64,000 bases of DNA from Isochrysis galbana (GCA_018136815.1 CM030943.1:2955003-3019002); one strand, 5' to 3'; counted from the first letter of the stretch, positions 20,778-31,762 are shown. The notes: generated by a model from the letters alone, not told the origin. Translations and numbers: made by a program.

Positions 20778-23288
20778 CTCCTGAACCGCCGCCGCCATCG
20801 GCGCCGCCGCCGAGTCCCCCACCCCCATCGCCGCAGCCGCCGCAGCCGCGCTTACCGGATGGCATGGCCCCACCCCCGTCGCCACCACCACCACCCAGCC
20901 CGCCTCCTCCTCCACCGTCTCCCGCGCCGCCGCCGCCGCCCGAACCGCCGCCGCCTGACCCGGACCCGCCACCGCCAAGCCCTCACCCGCCACCGCCGAA
21001 CATGCCTCCCCCACCGTCGCCGTCGCCGCCACCGCCGCTCATTGAGCCCTCGCCACCATCGCTACCCTGGCCGCCCTCACCGCCCCCGCCACCCTCGTAT
21101 CCGCCAAATACGTACAACGCACGCCGCGAGAACACACCCGGCGTGGGAGGTTGGAGCGGATATTGTCGCTGCCCTGATGGAGCCGTCTACGACGTCGGCG
21201 ATCTGCGAGATGCCTGTGGGTCGCTTGCTTGCTACGGAGGGGAGGCGTTCGGTTGTTCAAGCAACAATGAGGCGGGCGCCGGCGTGTCGGTCGAGTGCGC
21301 CTTGCCCACCCCTTCGGCACCGCCCCCCTCGCCCCCGCCGCCGCCCCTGTACCCACCGCACTTCACTAATATTTACGAAACATCGGTTTGGAACGGGATC
21401 GGCTGGCTATCCGGTACTTGCACTTGCCCTGACGGCCAACAGTACCGTGTCGGAGACGATTCAGGGAGTAATTGCGGTTCGATGACTCTGAGCTGCATCG
21501 GTGGCACACCGAGCGATTGTCGCACCAACGGCAACCGCGGAGACGGCGCGGGCTCGCGCGTCACGTGCCGGGTGCCCGGGCCGCCGCAGCCGCCGCCGCC
21601 CTCAGCACCATTGCCCCCATCACCTCCTTGGCCACCAGGCGGCCCCCCGCCGCCGCCACAAGGACCAAACTCTGACCATTTTCTTAGGGATGTGTGGACG
21701 CCGATCGAGCGCGGTGCGAGACTCGGATCAGTACTTGGCCTGAACCAATTCAGCCTCTCCTTCCGTTTTCGCGTGCGGCCGTACAGCGGCACCGGGTGGA
21801 GGAATCTCTTGCACATTGGTAATGGTGCGGCAGATAGCTCGCAGCCCGGCTACCGCCTGCCCGCCATCTTCTTGTACTACGACGAGGCCCACGTTGGCGC
21901 TCAGTTGCACGTCGCGCACCTGTCATCCTACGAGTGCTGCAGCTGGCAAGGCGGCGTGTCCACCATGCTACCAGGCACCGTTGCGGCTTCTGCCCCCGCG
22001 ACCACCAAGTCGATGTCGGCACTCAAGGCGGCGTCTACATCTGGTCTTGAGGGCCCCGACGAGGATGACGCGGCGCCTCCTGCCCCGTCACCACAACTCA
22101 GCTTCCGACACCTCTCCGAGGTGGCCGAGTTTCAGCACCAGCACTCGGTGCTCATCGAGGTGGCCGCAGATACCATGTCGCTGTCGATTGACGGCGTCTT
22201 CGTGGCATCAACCGATATTTACCGACAGCACCCGGCGCCCGCCTACCAAGACGCGCATGAGCTGTGGGTAAGTGACCCGTGGCACTACGCGCCCGTCGGC
22301 GACCTGCGTGACATCGTCATCGAGCGGCCCGACGCACCTCCATCACCACCTCCCTCGCCGCCCAAGTCCCCGCCGCCTCCCCCCTCTCCCCCGCCACCGG
22401 CGCCGCCGCCCTCTCCGGAGCCGCCACCCTCGCCCGCTCCACCCCCATCACCGCCCTCACCGCCCCCTCACCGCCGCCACCCACCTCCCCGGCGCCGTCG
22501 CCTCCTCCCCCTTCGCCGCCACCTCCCCCATCGCCCCTCTTACCACCCGTCTCGGACCCATCGGAGTGTGCCCCCGCGCGTTGCTGCGTCGTCATTTACA
22601 CGCGGCTTCGCGGTAGTAATTGCGATCCTGTACCAATTTGGGACATCTCGAGCTGGAAGCACCCGGGCGGGGCCTTCTTGCAGTCGAGCGACTTGTGCAA
22701 CAGTGTGCGCACAGACTGGCTTAGCAAGGGCCTCCACTCTGCCACTCTCGTCGATACTGAGGATGTTGGCGCAACTGCACTCTTCGGAGGCGGTATCAAG
22801 GTCGGCGAGTATGTGAACCCTTTCTGTGACGTCTCGCCCTATCCCCCTCCACCCCCCAGCCCGCCTTCAGACCCACCGGCCTCGCCCGCACCGCCCTTAG
22901 CGCCACCGCACTCACCCCATCCCCTGCCCCCCCGCTACCCCCTTCACCACCACCGCCACTGCCGCCTTCACCGTTGCCGCCGGCGTTTCTACCGCCTGCG
23001 CCCGACCCCACTGCACCGCCCTCACCGCCTCCATCGGCATCGCCTGCCGCATGGGGTGAGTGTACGACCGCGCAGCTCTCCGGTGACTTTGACGGCATCC
23101 ATGGCTTTACATTGGGCGACGCGCTGCACGTGGCGCGCGCTTGGGCTCAAGGCGGCCCAGCCGCCGAGTCCCTGCGCCAGTGCATGGGCGCCGACTTCAA
23201 CCAAGAAAACGGCTTTACTATGGCTGACGCCGTATTTGTAGCGAGGGTTTGGGCCGGTGCAGAGCGATTCGCGTGGAACGCCATTTGA
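13376..23288 (+). CDS. giant DUF1800-DUF1501 multidomain secreted protein
   Basis: One frame is open from 13376 to 22816. Two single-base losses in C runs (22463-22467 and about 22935-22941) hide a continuation to the stop at 23288, about 3,305 residues in all. Order, by approximate residue: N-terminal domain; Pro-rich linker 230-283; DUF1800 from 363 (RAARFLLQATFGPT, LRQRVAFALSQI, ENYAREIMQLFSIG near 995), interrupted by a Pro-rich linker (1242-1295) and a Cys module (1299-1362); DUF1501 1875-2288 (VVLFMNGGLDSFN, GGFDAHGG, GTDHAWGGNMFLAGG); long (SP)n linkers; two more Cys modules (2579-2732); a LamG/lectin-like domain (2766-2982); a cytochrome b5-like WDISSWKHPGG; and two dockerin-like repeats (DFDGIHGFTLGDALHVARAW). 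In bacteria DUF1800 and DUF1501 are adjacent genes for exported proteins. Role unknown; a cell-surface or scale protein is likely. The start could be 13376, 13625 or an unseen upstream exon. Confidence 0.85.
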
Positions 23289-23847
23289 AGGAGACTGGCA
23301 AAGAGGTCTATTGGTCGCGTGATTGTTTCATTATACTCTGCGGATGCCAGACGCACGTCGATATGCCGTTTACTTCCCGGTCGAGCAAAGCCCACATCTA
23401 CGACCCGACCGAGAAGTCTACGACCCAACCGAGTAGCCCGCTATGCCGGACTTGCCTCAAGCGCTAGCTCAAGATGGTAGCACGATACAGCATGCAGTAG
23501 GCATGCTGAAGTGTCAATTGCTCCTGCCACCGTTGTTTGCTTATTTTTTCGTACCTATGCTCCTAGCACGCGCTCGTTCTCCACGAATTTGCGGGCGATG
23601 GAGCGAACTTGACCCTTTCCCCGTCTCATTGTGTATTATCTATCGCGGCGCGAGTGTTTCGCCTTGCCCGACCTGGGCCTTACGTGCTTGTTTGGACGTT
23701 GCGGAGTGGTGCCAGTCTGCATGCTTCCGGCGCAAATCATCATTAGTGTTATGGTTATTGTATCTCCTGCCTTCTTCCCCCCCCCCCCCCCCCCTGCAAC
23801 TAACTTTAGCGTTGGTGCTACAACCATCGTTCTCCACGATACGAGCT
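23289..23847. other. 3' flank, no gene recognised
   Basis: Moderate GC sequence with a C16 run near 23780. Nothing supportable. Confidence 0.5.
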
Positions 23848-24010
23848 CAACCTACTTTTATAAGTGGGGATCGATGGGGGCCTCGCGCCGCCCTCACTCC
23901 ATCGCGGACACCCTGACACCCTCCTGGGTGGGCCCGCACAACTAACCCCAGCCCCTGCCTTTTAGCAACGGTTGGGCACTCATCAACCTGACCCAGACCC
24001 CTAGTGGCCC
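23848..24010. repeat. dispersed repeat, copy 2
   Basis: Direct copy of 7227-7386, differing by scattered substitutions and small indels. It abuts the inverted 3' module. Confidence 0.85.
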
Positions 24011-24108
24011 CGGGTCTGTCGTATTCGCGAATCGACACTCGTTAGACTTCTCTTTCGTTCGGCATTTATCGTTATAATTCTCTGCGTTCCCTCGTTCTGG
24101 GTCAAAAG
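24011..24108 (-). mobile_element. shared 3' module, inverted solo copy
   Basis: Reverse complement of the 9398-9492 and 32389-32481 sequence (TCGCGAATCGACACTCGTTA, ATTTATCGTTATAATTC). No body or 5' module is attached. Confidence 0.75.
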
Positions 24109-24109
24109 G

Positions 24110-25358
24110 AACTAAGTTTATACTTAGTTCGCCCATGGGGGCACCCTCTTGCCTGCGAGACCAAAACAGGATCCTGGCGTGGGGGGCTGTTTGAGTGTGG
24201 AGGGAGGGGCGCTCTAGCTAGCGCAGGTAGAAAGCCAGTGACGAGCTGGGTGGCATAAGGGGGAAGGGTGCTTGCGCTTGCCGCGGCAGGGAGTCCTGTC
24301 TTGAGTTAGCGCTAGTCCCGTTCCTTTGCCGCGCCGCGACCCATAAAAATTTGTTAAAAATTTAGACTCCAGTTCAATCCAATTGACGGCTGAGGGCGCA
24401 AGCCAAAAGCAATCTTTATCTAGTGAACTCTCAAGGCGGTCAATTTGATTTAGTAGAGATTTTTTGTTTAAATAAAATAATTAATGTTATATCCTAGCCA
24501 ACCCCACTAGTCACTAGCTAATTGGACACAACTTTTCCGTCCCGGAATCCCGCCATGCCTGACGAGCCAGGTGTCCGAGTGCTACCGGGGGGAGGGGCCA
24601 CCGCCCCCCCCCCCCCCCCCCGATATTCGTCCTCCCCCCAGTGCACGCACCGACCCCGCGCACCCCAGCACGTCCTCTCCTCGAGTCCACGCTGGGGGAA
24701 AACCCCTTTCGGGTAAAAACAACGCAGGGGGGGGGGGGGGGCACTCATGAATAGGAGCCCAGAAACGCTAATCTCTCCTCGCAAGAGCGAGTGGCCGCGG
24801 CGAGCCGCGGCCCTTCCCTCATGGTTCTGGCGCCCCCGTCTTCTCTTACCCAAACGGGGAGAGAAGACACGTAAACGCAGGAGGGGAGAGCTGCCACTCC
24901 CCCCTCCCCTCCCTCTTCCCTTTTCCTCCTCTCTTCGCTGCGGCGGGGGCCCATGGCGCGCGCCTGCGGCCCCTCTTCAGGTCCCCAGGAGGCCAGCAGG
25001 GGCCTGGGAGCGCAGCTCAGGGGGCGGGTGAGGCTGGGGCATGGCCCTGGCCCCTCCTGCCTCTCCATCGCTGGCTCTCGAGCCCCTGCCAGTCGACTGG
25101 AGCTGGCTGGGGGGTCCTGATCAGGGGGGCCCAGCAGGGGGAGGAGGGGCTGGTCAGAGGGATGGGCTGGCCACGACAGGCCAGGGCAGGCGAATCAGGC
25201 GTGCCTGTGGGGAAAGGGATGGGTCAGCATGGCAGTGTTCTCCTGGCAAGCCATCAGGCATGCCGGGAGAGTGGGTGGTTCCTCACCCATGGCGGGGGAG
25301 GAGTGGAGAGAGGGGGGGGCTCGTGCCCCGCCATGGGTGAACCAAGTATAAACTTAGT
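24110..25358. repeat. possible element between short inverted repeats
   Basis: AACTAAGTTTATACTTAGTT at 24110-24129 with the following CGCCCATGG recurs inverted at 25331-25356. Inside, 24131-24353 copies the 3' part of the 38.3-39.5 kb element in opposite orientation. 24458-24486 and 25358-25390 share a GATTTTTTGTTTAAATA-like word. No coding region is seen. Confidence 0.4.
24362..24437. repeat. direct repeat, also at 25670-25733
   Basis: AGACTCCAGTTCAATCCAAT followed by GGGCGCAAGCCAAAAGCAAT occurs in both places, 1.3 kb apart. The right copy ends about 20 bases from the sulfotransferase stop codon. Confidence 0.8.
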
Positions 25359-25753
25359 TGAGATTTTTGTTTAAATATGAATAATTATTGAGGACATGGA
25401 AGTGGGGCAGGGTAGAAGATTTTGACTAGATTGCTTGACGTCACACCACTCGTAATGGCAGCTTGAACGGGGATCGGAAGGCAGGATAGGTGCCATACCT
25501 TGAGGGAGTCTGTGTCCGAAACGCGCTTGGCGGATGGCAGAACAGCGCGAAGACCAAACACCGCTCTCACCGATGTGTCGCAGAGGTGTAGGCGCCCAAG
25601 ATCCAATGGTGAAGGGTGAAGCGCAGCAGTCTCGGAACACTGGCAGTACACCGGTTTGCCTGTCGTAGACTCCAGTTCAATCCAATTGACGTGAGGGCGC
25701 AAGCCAAAAGCAATTTTTATCTAGTGAACTCAAGGCAAGACGCGCAAGATGTC

Positions 25754-26875
25754 CTACAGCGGTTCGGCGCGTACTTTACTCGTGGCATTGCACACACCCC
25801 AGAAGTTGTCTCTGCCTGTTCGCCGTCGATCGCGCATCAAAAAGTGCTCACGAAAGCGATTCTCGGACCACAAGTGAAGTCTCGTACAGCTCCCATTGAC
25901 TTGACGCGCGGGTAGCGCCCCCTCCGATGGGTACACATTTGCCCATTTGGCACAGTCGAGGGCAATGCGAGCAGATGCCGCTCTGAGACGTTGGAGCTGG
26001 GTGTGGCGTGTGGCCTCCGGGATCCGATACCAAGACTCGTAGAAGGATGCGTTCGCATACCTGTAGAGCTCGGTATCCACAGAGGTGAGGCGTTGTATTT
26101 CAGCCGCCTGTGCTGCATTAGGCAAGCCAAGCTGTACTGAACGGTTGGGTGCCTTGGCCTTCAAGTAGAAGAGGTAGTCCTCGTGCGTGAAGCGATAATA
26201 TTCCAGATCGTGCACGTCGAAGCCGTGGAGCTGGCCAAGCAAGATGAGCCCCTCGTCAAAGGCCTCTTGCAGCAGAAAGAGCACGCCGACTTTCCGCAGG
26301 TGCTGGATCCAATCACGCACACCGCCCCACGGATTGACGGCTTGCCAGCTGTACCACCCGAGGTCTCGCGCTTGCGAATTTACCAACAAACCAAGGAAGC
26401 CCGGGTCTTTGGCGATTTGAGGCTTGTCCAGCTGCCGGCGCAGCGAGACAACGCGATCCCACGAGTCGAACATCGCCGGGTCATACTTGACCTTTGCCCG
26501 ATCAAAGTCTCTCTTCCGAAATACTCGTCCAAAATAGTTGACGGCCGAGATGAACTGTGCACTTGGCTTGCGCAAGATGGTGAACACAATGGGGCGTGTC
26601 CCCTCTCGAGGGCGCAGATATTGGAGCTCGGTAGAGCCATTGAAGACCATATGGGCGGCGACCACGTCAAACTGATGACTCTCTCCGATGGAAGGTGGCG
26701 GGACAGAGTGAGGCCACCAGCCTGCCGAGCGTCGACATCCCAGCCTCTCACAACACGGCAGGACTCGCCGGCTGTGTCTCTCGGCCCACCGATGTACCAC
26801 GTTGAGAAGTGTGGCACTCGCAGTCTTATGTGTTTTGACGTAGACGAGCGGGCCCACCTCGCGGCTAGGAGACAT
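25754..26875 (-). CDS. galactose-3-O-sulfotransferase-like Golgi enzyme
   Basis: The frame gives 373 residues from an ATG at 26875. VYVKTHKTASATLLN near residues 11-25 is the 5'-phosphosulfate (PAPS) binding loop of the Gal3ST family. FDVVAAHMVFNGS, then VFTILRKPSAQFISAVNYFG with the Arg/Ser of the 3'-phosphate site, follow in the family's order. Enzymes of this kind move sulfate from PAPS to a sugar hydroxyl on glycoproteins or polysaccharides in the Golgi lumen. No membrane anchor lies in this exon. An acceptor (TCTCCTAG) falls just after the ATG, at the point where family members continue from their stem, so the true start may be in an upstream exon. The 700 bases upstream are CT-rich on the coding strand, as in other introns here. 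Confidence 0.8.
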   Translation of the reverse strand: MSPSREVGPLVYVKTHKTASATLLNVVHRWAERHSRRVLPCCERLGCRRSAGWWPHSVPPPSIGESHQFDVVAAHMVFNGSTELQYLRPREGTRPIVFTILRKPSAQFISAVNYFGRVFRKRDFDRAKVKYDPAMFDSWDRVVSLRRQLDKPQIAKDPGFLGLLVNSQARDLGWYSWQAVNPWGGVRDWIQHLRKVGVLFLLQEAFDEGLILLGQLHGFDVHDLEYYRFTHEDYLFYLKAKAPNRSVQLGLPNAAQAAEIQRLTSVDTELYRYANASFYESWYRIPEATRHTQLQRLRAASARIALDCAKWANVYPSEGALPARQVNGSCTRLHLWSENRFREHFLMRDRRRTGRDNFWGVCNATSKVRAEPL

Positions 26876-26889
26876 TTTATCAGTGGGAA

Positions 26890-27565
26890 AAGGGAGCGGT
26901 GGTAAGCGAGACAGAGGACGAGAGCAAAAGAGGGGGAAGGAAGGCGCGAGGAAGAAGGATTGAGAGAGGCAAAGAGAGCAAGAAGGGTACGGTGCGGGGA
27001 TGCAGGGTCAGTGAGAGGGGAAGAATAGAGAGTTGAGAAGAAGAGAGAAAGATGAGAAGAAGAGAGAGGGGGGCAGAAGAGGGGGGGGGGGGGGGGGGAG
27101 ATGAGCAGGAGAGTGGAGGCCGAGAGAGAGAGCGAGAGAAGAGAGCGGGGGGAGAAGAGAGGGGAAGACGAGAGAACGGGCCTCGGATGACGGTGGGGGC
27201 AGTCAGTGCATGGGGGCGGTGCGGGGAGGGTGGTGGTGGAGGGGGGAAGGGGGGGGCGGGGCAGGCGAAGGGGGTGGGTGGGTTGGGAAGCAGAGGAGGC
27301 AGGGGGGTGAGGGAGCGAGGGAGAGAGGGAAGAGATTGGATGGGGGAGGGAAGGGACCTTCCTGATGGACTATTGAGAGAAGAGAGAGAGAGCGATGAGA
27401 GAGGGCGAGGAGAGAGACGGGGAGAGAATAGAGGAGAGAGGGGGGAAAGGAGAGAATAGAGAGAGAGGGTGGGGGGGGGGAGAAGAGAGGGAGAGAGAGA
27501 GAGAGAGAAGAGAGAGAAGAGAGAGAAGAGAGAGAAGAGAGAGGGAGAGAGAGAGAGAGAGAGGG

Positions 27566-27600
<35 letters not shown>
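26890..27600. repeat. GA/CT-rich low-complexity tract
   Basis: Purine-only runs of GA and GAGAA on the plus strand with a G-run of about 18 near 27080. Probably intron or 5' flank of the sulfotransferase gene. Frames inside it encode only biased Ser/Leu or Arg/Glu strings. Confidence 0.7.
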
Positions 27601-27601
<1 letters not shown>

Positions 27602-27624
27602 CCATAAATAGAAGGAGTTGGAAG

Positions 27625-27871
27625 GTGCCACCAGGGTCTCAACGGGGGGCCAGGCTCCACGGGATTTTCTTTTCTGTGGAGTGACTGTGGAGTCCCTTTC
27701 GCACAAAAGGCCGAGTTCGCCCGCGGGGGGTCCCACGTGCCCAACACGCGGTGTGCTCCAGGCGGCCCGGCAGAGCGCGGCGGCCATGACCACCAGGCCA
27801 TACACCGCACGGGAGTGGCGCAGGTCGAAGCTGCGGCGATGTTGCTGGCGGCTGGCGATGGACGAGGCCGA
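27625..27871 (-). CDS. candidate N-terminal exon of the sulfotransferase (signal anchor)
   Basis: On the minus strand the frame reads RHSRAVYGLVVMAAALCRAA, a short basic stretch plus one hydrophobic helix, followed by about 50 polar residues. That is the layout of a type II Golgi anchor and stem. It lies upstream of the sulfotransferase exon across a CT-rich stretch. No start codon or donor could be fixed, and the hAT element begins immediately upstream, so the link is an inference. Confidence 0.3.
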
Positions 27872-27879
27872 CGCGCGGG

Positions 27880-28825
27880 TAAGGCGTGGAACAAGTTACC
27901 CAGCTAGCTACTTAGTTGGCTATCTACCACGCTTTGGCACTATCTTTAAGTAGGTACTTAGCAGTGGAGCACTATCTCTAAGTAGGTACTTAGCATATGG
28001 GGCATAACCTGTTAATACCCAATTAATACCGCGCGCACGCGCGCGCGTGCGTGTGCGTGCTGCGTGCGTGTGAGCCCACGTAATGATAAATAAATGCGCA
28101 AGCTCAAGCTTAATCAAACTCTCACTCATTCACAATTGGCTGCTGCGCTGCTGCGAGCAAAGCAGCAAAGCATGCTCTAAGCTTTCATCTGCTTGGGAAG
28201 CCTTGAGCCTTGAGATCATCGTCATCGTGCAACTTACCGGCCTTTGTTAGAGAACATCCGTTCAACTCCGGCCGAGCTCGCAGCAGGCCTACCGAGATAT
28301 CGTCGGACCATCTTAGCCAAGAACGGGCAGCCCACCCGGGCCGCTGTGGTCGCGCTGCTTCCACCATCCACCATGCTAACACTAACACGCCGAGGTCTAA
28401 GTTGTCTTCGTCTTCAGCCGGCAGGTTCAAGTATCAAGTACCGCTCCAAATCATCAAGCACCTCAGCTTCCACTTCCTCGGATGCCATCGTCATGTCGCT
28501 CGTACTAGACAATAGAGGGGGCTATGGGAGCGGAGAAAAGGCGAGGAGGGCGTGGGCGTGGGCGGGCGCACAATGGACAATGGCTCAACAAAGAGTAAAC
28601 AATAAACAGTAAAGCCAAACCCAAACAAAAATAAAAATAAAAACAGAAAAAATAGCTAACCAATTATCTAGATATCTCAGTTATCTAAGTTAACTAGCTA
28701 GACTTTGGCATTATCTCGAAGTAAGTACTTAGCTGCGGGCACTATCTTTAAGTAGGTACTTAGCCATGAGTCACTATCTACTTCTAAGTCCACTTAGTGC
28801 TTACAAGCCCCTATTCCACGCCTTA
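27880..28825 (-). mobile_element. hAT DNA transposon, internally deleted
   Basis: Perfect 12-bp terminal inverted repeats (TAAGGCGTGGAA at 27880-27891, inverted at 28814-28825) are flanked by an exact 8-bp duplication CGCGCGGG (27872-27879 and 28826-28833). Subterminal copies of ACTATCTTTAAGTAGGTACT lie near both ends. The 8-bp target duplication and the transposase remnant inside assign it to hAT. Confidence 0.85.
28190..28500 (-). pseudogene. hAT transposase C-terminal dimerisation domain, broken
   Basis: Read in two frames, the minus strand gives FLAKMVRRYLGRPAASSAGV followed by ERMFS, then KAGKLHDDDDLK. Together these match the hAT C-terminal block (LARxxLxxPASSAxxERxFSxAGxxHDD). A frame change between FS and KAGK, plus the absence of the rest of the protein, makes it a relic inside the 946-bp element. 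Confidence 0.7.
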
Positions 28826-28833
28826 CGCGCGGG

Positions 28834-30950
28834 CGCGCGGGCGCGGAAGAGGGCGCGATTGTAGGGCGGTCAAACAGGGCTTTTAACTTCTAAGGGTGAA
28901 AATTCACTAAGTCAAGATTGAGGTTTCATAGCGAGATCTTAGGATAAGCTACTGGAAATGGGTATATTAGGCAGAATCTAATGAGAAATATGCACATTTT
29001 CGACGCCATTCAACACACAGACCCAAAAACGTTTTTGCGCTCGTGCGAAATCGACGTCGACCACAAAAGTGCACCACAGGTCGCGCTGTGCGACGCGCGC
29101 CTGCGTTCCCCGGGCACGGTTACCCCCGGGCAGGCAGTACAAAACCCTGCGCGGGCGCACGGCGTCGCCTGCGCCCTCCACCTCGCCCCTGCTGGCATCT
29201 ACTGCCAGCCCCTCGCGCGCATGCAGTGCGCGGCAGGCCGCGAGCCGTCAAAATGACGGTGCTGCGCATGATGGGCTGCCCCATCACGCGCGGCACCGCC
29301 TCAGCATGGTGGGAGGTGGTGTCTGCTGGCCTCCTGGCCGCGCAGACCCTCGCCAGAGCGGCCACAGGCCGCTTGCGAGGCCACTGGCGAGGCCAGCGAC
29401 CATCGCTGCGGCCGCCATCGCGCGCCGCCGCAGGAGAAAAAGATCAAATTGATTATAGTTTTGCCAAATTATAACCTTAGTAATTCTTATTTTCGTCTTC
29501 ATTTCACCAGTCCAAGACACATATGAGCACAATACATGACCATCAGCATGCCCAAATGCCAATGTTTCGGTAGCCAACCAGTCTTACCATATGAGACTGT
29601 CGAATCATCGAAAGAAAGGGAGGGGTTGTCTCTCGAAATCGAACGTGAGACGCTCGAAGACACGAGGCTGTCCGTCAATTCAGCACGTCAATGCGAAAAC
29701 AAAACTACTTTTTGTGCTCCATGTTGGGATGTTGTGCCATAAAAACGGGCAAACTATTGACTGGCCCGTGCTTGGCGGGCACGACTTGTGTGTCTCCGAA
29801 CGTGAATGGCCTTGGAGGTCATCCGTGTGTACAAAAAATTCTAAAAGTTGGCTCGTGATGAGCGCAAAGCAGCCGGTGTCCAATCGTGATTCACGACACG
29901 ATTGCCCACAGAAATCGATCGCAACCATCACGCCTGAAGCTTTCAGGCCGCTGCTTGGCTAGATTACATATTGAATCTACTAGTAGCCAAAAGAACGGGC
30001 GGTCAAGAGCTCGAAATTCGCCCTTCTGCCCAATTTTCGAGCCCTCCGTGCGGAGAAAACTTCTCCCTTTAGACATCAAACAAAAAGCTATCAATTCTAC
30101 AGTACTGTTCGGCCGCGCGCGTCGCGCCGTCGCAGATCACGCTACAGGCTAGCTTAAATTACATTTCTAGATTGCTACCAGCCCTATGATGCACGTGAAA
30201 ATCCGAGGAGCCGACGAAAACATAGAGAGAACACCTGCCGCCGATGCTCTGGTTGAGCATTGGCGGCAGGTGTTCTCCCTGCCTCACAGCGTCGAAATAC
30301 GAGTCGGGAACCTGACGTTTGGGGCGGCAAAGGAATTGTAGGTATGGGCCTGGTCGATCTGCGCCAGAGCGGGCGCGATCGGCAGCGCACCTGTCCCGCC
30401 AGCGGCCAGCAAACTTTTGTCGACCAGCGAGCAGCATCGAGCGCCATGGCGTCCTGGTGCTCCAGCTCCTCGTCAATCGCGAGCCCGGGCGAATCCTGCG
30501 GGGCGAGGGTCGGGACAGTCAAGGAGCATCCTGTGACAGCCGAATGAGCCGTGTGCGAGCTGTGTGTGGTGCGTATGTGCATGCGCGGACGTCATCGCTG
30601 GGGCACCAGGGTTTGAAATTTGCTTTATAGGCAATATGGGGCGTCGGACCCCTAATTTAAGAGGTGTGTAGGCACCTTTTAGACAAAAGAAACACATCTC
30701 TCAGTGGGAGCGACGTCTAGTTCGGCTCGTGTGAGCCGCCAGAGCGTGTGCAAGGGGGGGGGGTCCGACGGGACTTCGCACCGTCTTTTCGGACGAGGAT
30801 TCTGAAAAGGCGGGGAGACCCTCCGAGGCGCTTTCGCCGGGGCTTTCCGCTCACGGTCAAAAATGTCGACCCCCCCCAATATTAGTACTTAAAAAGCATT
30901 GTTTGACCGCCCTAGCGATTGGGCCTGAGTCCCACAAAGGCCCGTCTGTC
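28834..30950. other. intergenic, no gene recognised
   Basis: Contains an unrecognised 91-codon frame (28981-29256, plus), a long hairpin at 30227-30277 and TTTAAGAGGTG near 30655 resembling the TTAA-hairpin ends. Otherwise nothing supportable. Confidence 0.45.
30227..30277. repeat. 23-bp stem, 5-base loop hairpin
   Basis: Arms 30227-30249 (GAGAACACCTGCCGCCGATG...) and 30255-30277 pair throughout with one mismatch on the DNA (a G-U wobble in one RNA). The loop is TGGTT. Confidence 0.8.
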
Positions 30951-31110
30951 TTGCCCGCCGATGCAGCCGCGGCACGCATCGTTCGTCCTCGGTCAGTGGT
31001 GGTACTCGTCAGGATCATCGCACTACTCGCCATGGTTCGGCTCGCACGCTTACGACACGGTGGTGCTTGAGTCGCCAGACTTCTCGCACTGTCGTCGCGG
31101 CAGGCCCTCC

Positions 31111-31424
31111 TGACGGATCCGAGGTTACCACTGCCTCAGATGGAAACAGAGGGGACGGAAGGGAAGCGGCGAGAGGCGCGGCGGAAGTTGGGGGGTGACC
31201 AATGACGGGCTGGACCACCTCCTCAGCAGAGGAAGGCGGGAGGACGGGCTTGGGCGAGGGCGAGCGCGACGACGGAGCGGACATGGCTGGGCAGATCGGG
31301 ATGGATAGGCTGAGGCTGAGGGATTGGTGGGGTTTGGTATTGAGGTAGTGTTGAGAACGAGGGACGAGAACGGGAACGAGAACGAGAACGAGAGCGACGA
31401 ACGAAGAACGACAGACGACAGACG
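31111..31424. repeat. long inverted-repeat arm, left (composite B)
   Basis: Begins TGACGGATCCGAGG. 31200-31424 is inverted, with indels, at 32488-32731. The whole arm recurs in direct orientation at 43741-44056 with few changes. It includes an array of GAACGAGAAC-type hexamers. Confidence 0.8.
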
Positions 31425-31494
31425 ATACGAAGCCGATGGACCGACGAGATGACCCTACACTCACGTCAACACTCTCCACACTAACGTATCCCGA

Positions 31495-31700
31495 AAACTA
31501 TTGTCATAGTTTTAGCGATGGAGCGCGCGCCGACCGCTCCCCTCTCCCAGCCCCCCGCCGTCACGACGCCCCAACGGGGCCGCCCCAAGCCGCCGGAGCC
31601 GAAGCGCTCGCAGGCCTCAGCACCACCCGACAACGACGTCGAGATGGCGCCGCCATCCTCGCCTCCCAGGCAGCCACAGAAGCAGGGAACAGGCAAAGCC
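31495..31700 (+). mobile_element. shared LINE-type 5' module, copy B
   Basis: GAAAACTATTGTCATAGTTT then an ATG reading MERAPTAPLSQPPAVTTPQR and GRPKPPEPKRSQ. The coding text matches copy C at 44475 up to KQGTG and then diverges into LINE 3' sequence. Confidence 0.75.
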
Positions 31701-31762
31701 GGGGACGAGCGTACGACGGTCCGGCGGAAACGGCGTATCCGATACCCCAAGAATACACGCTA

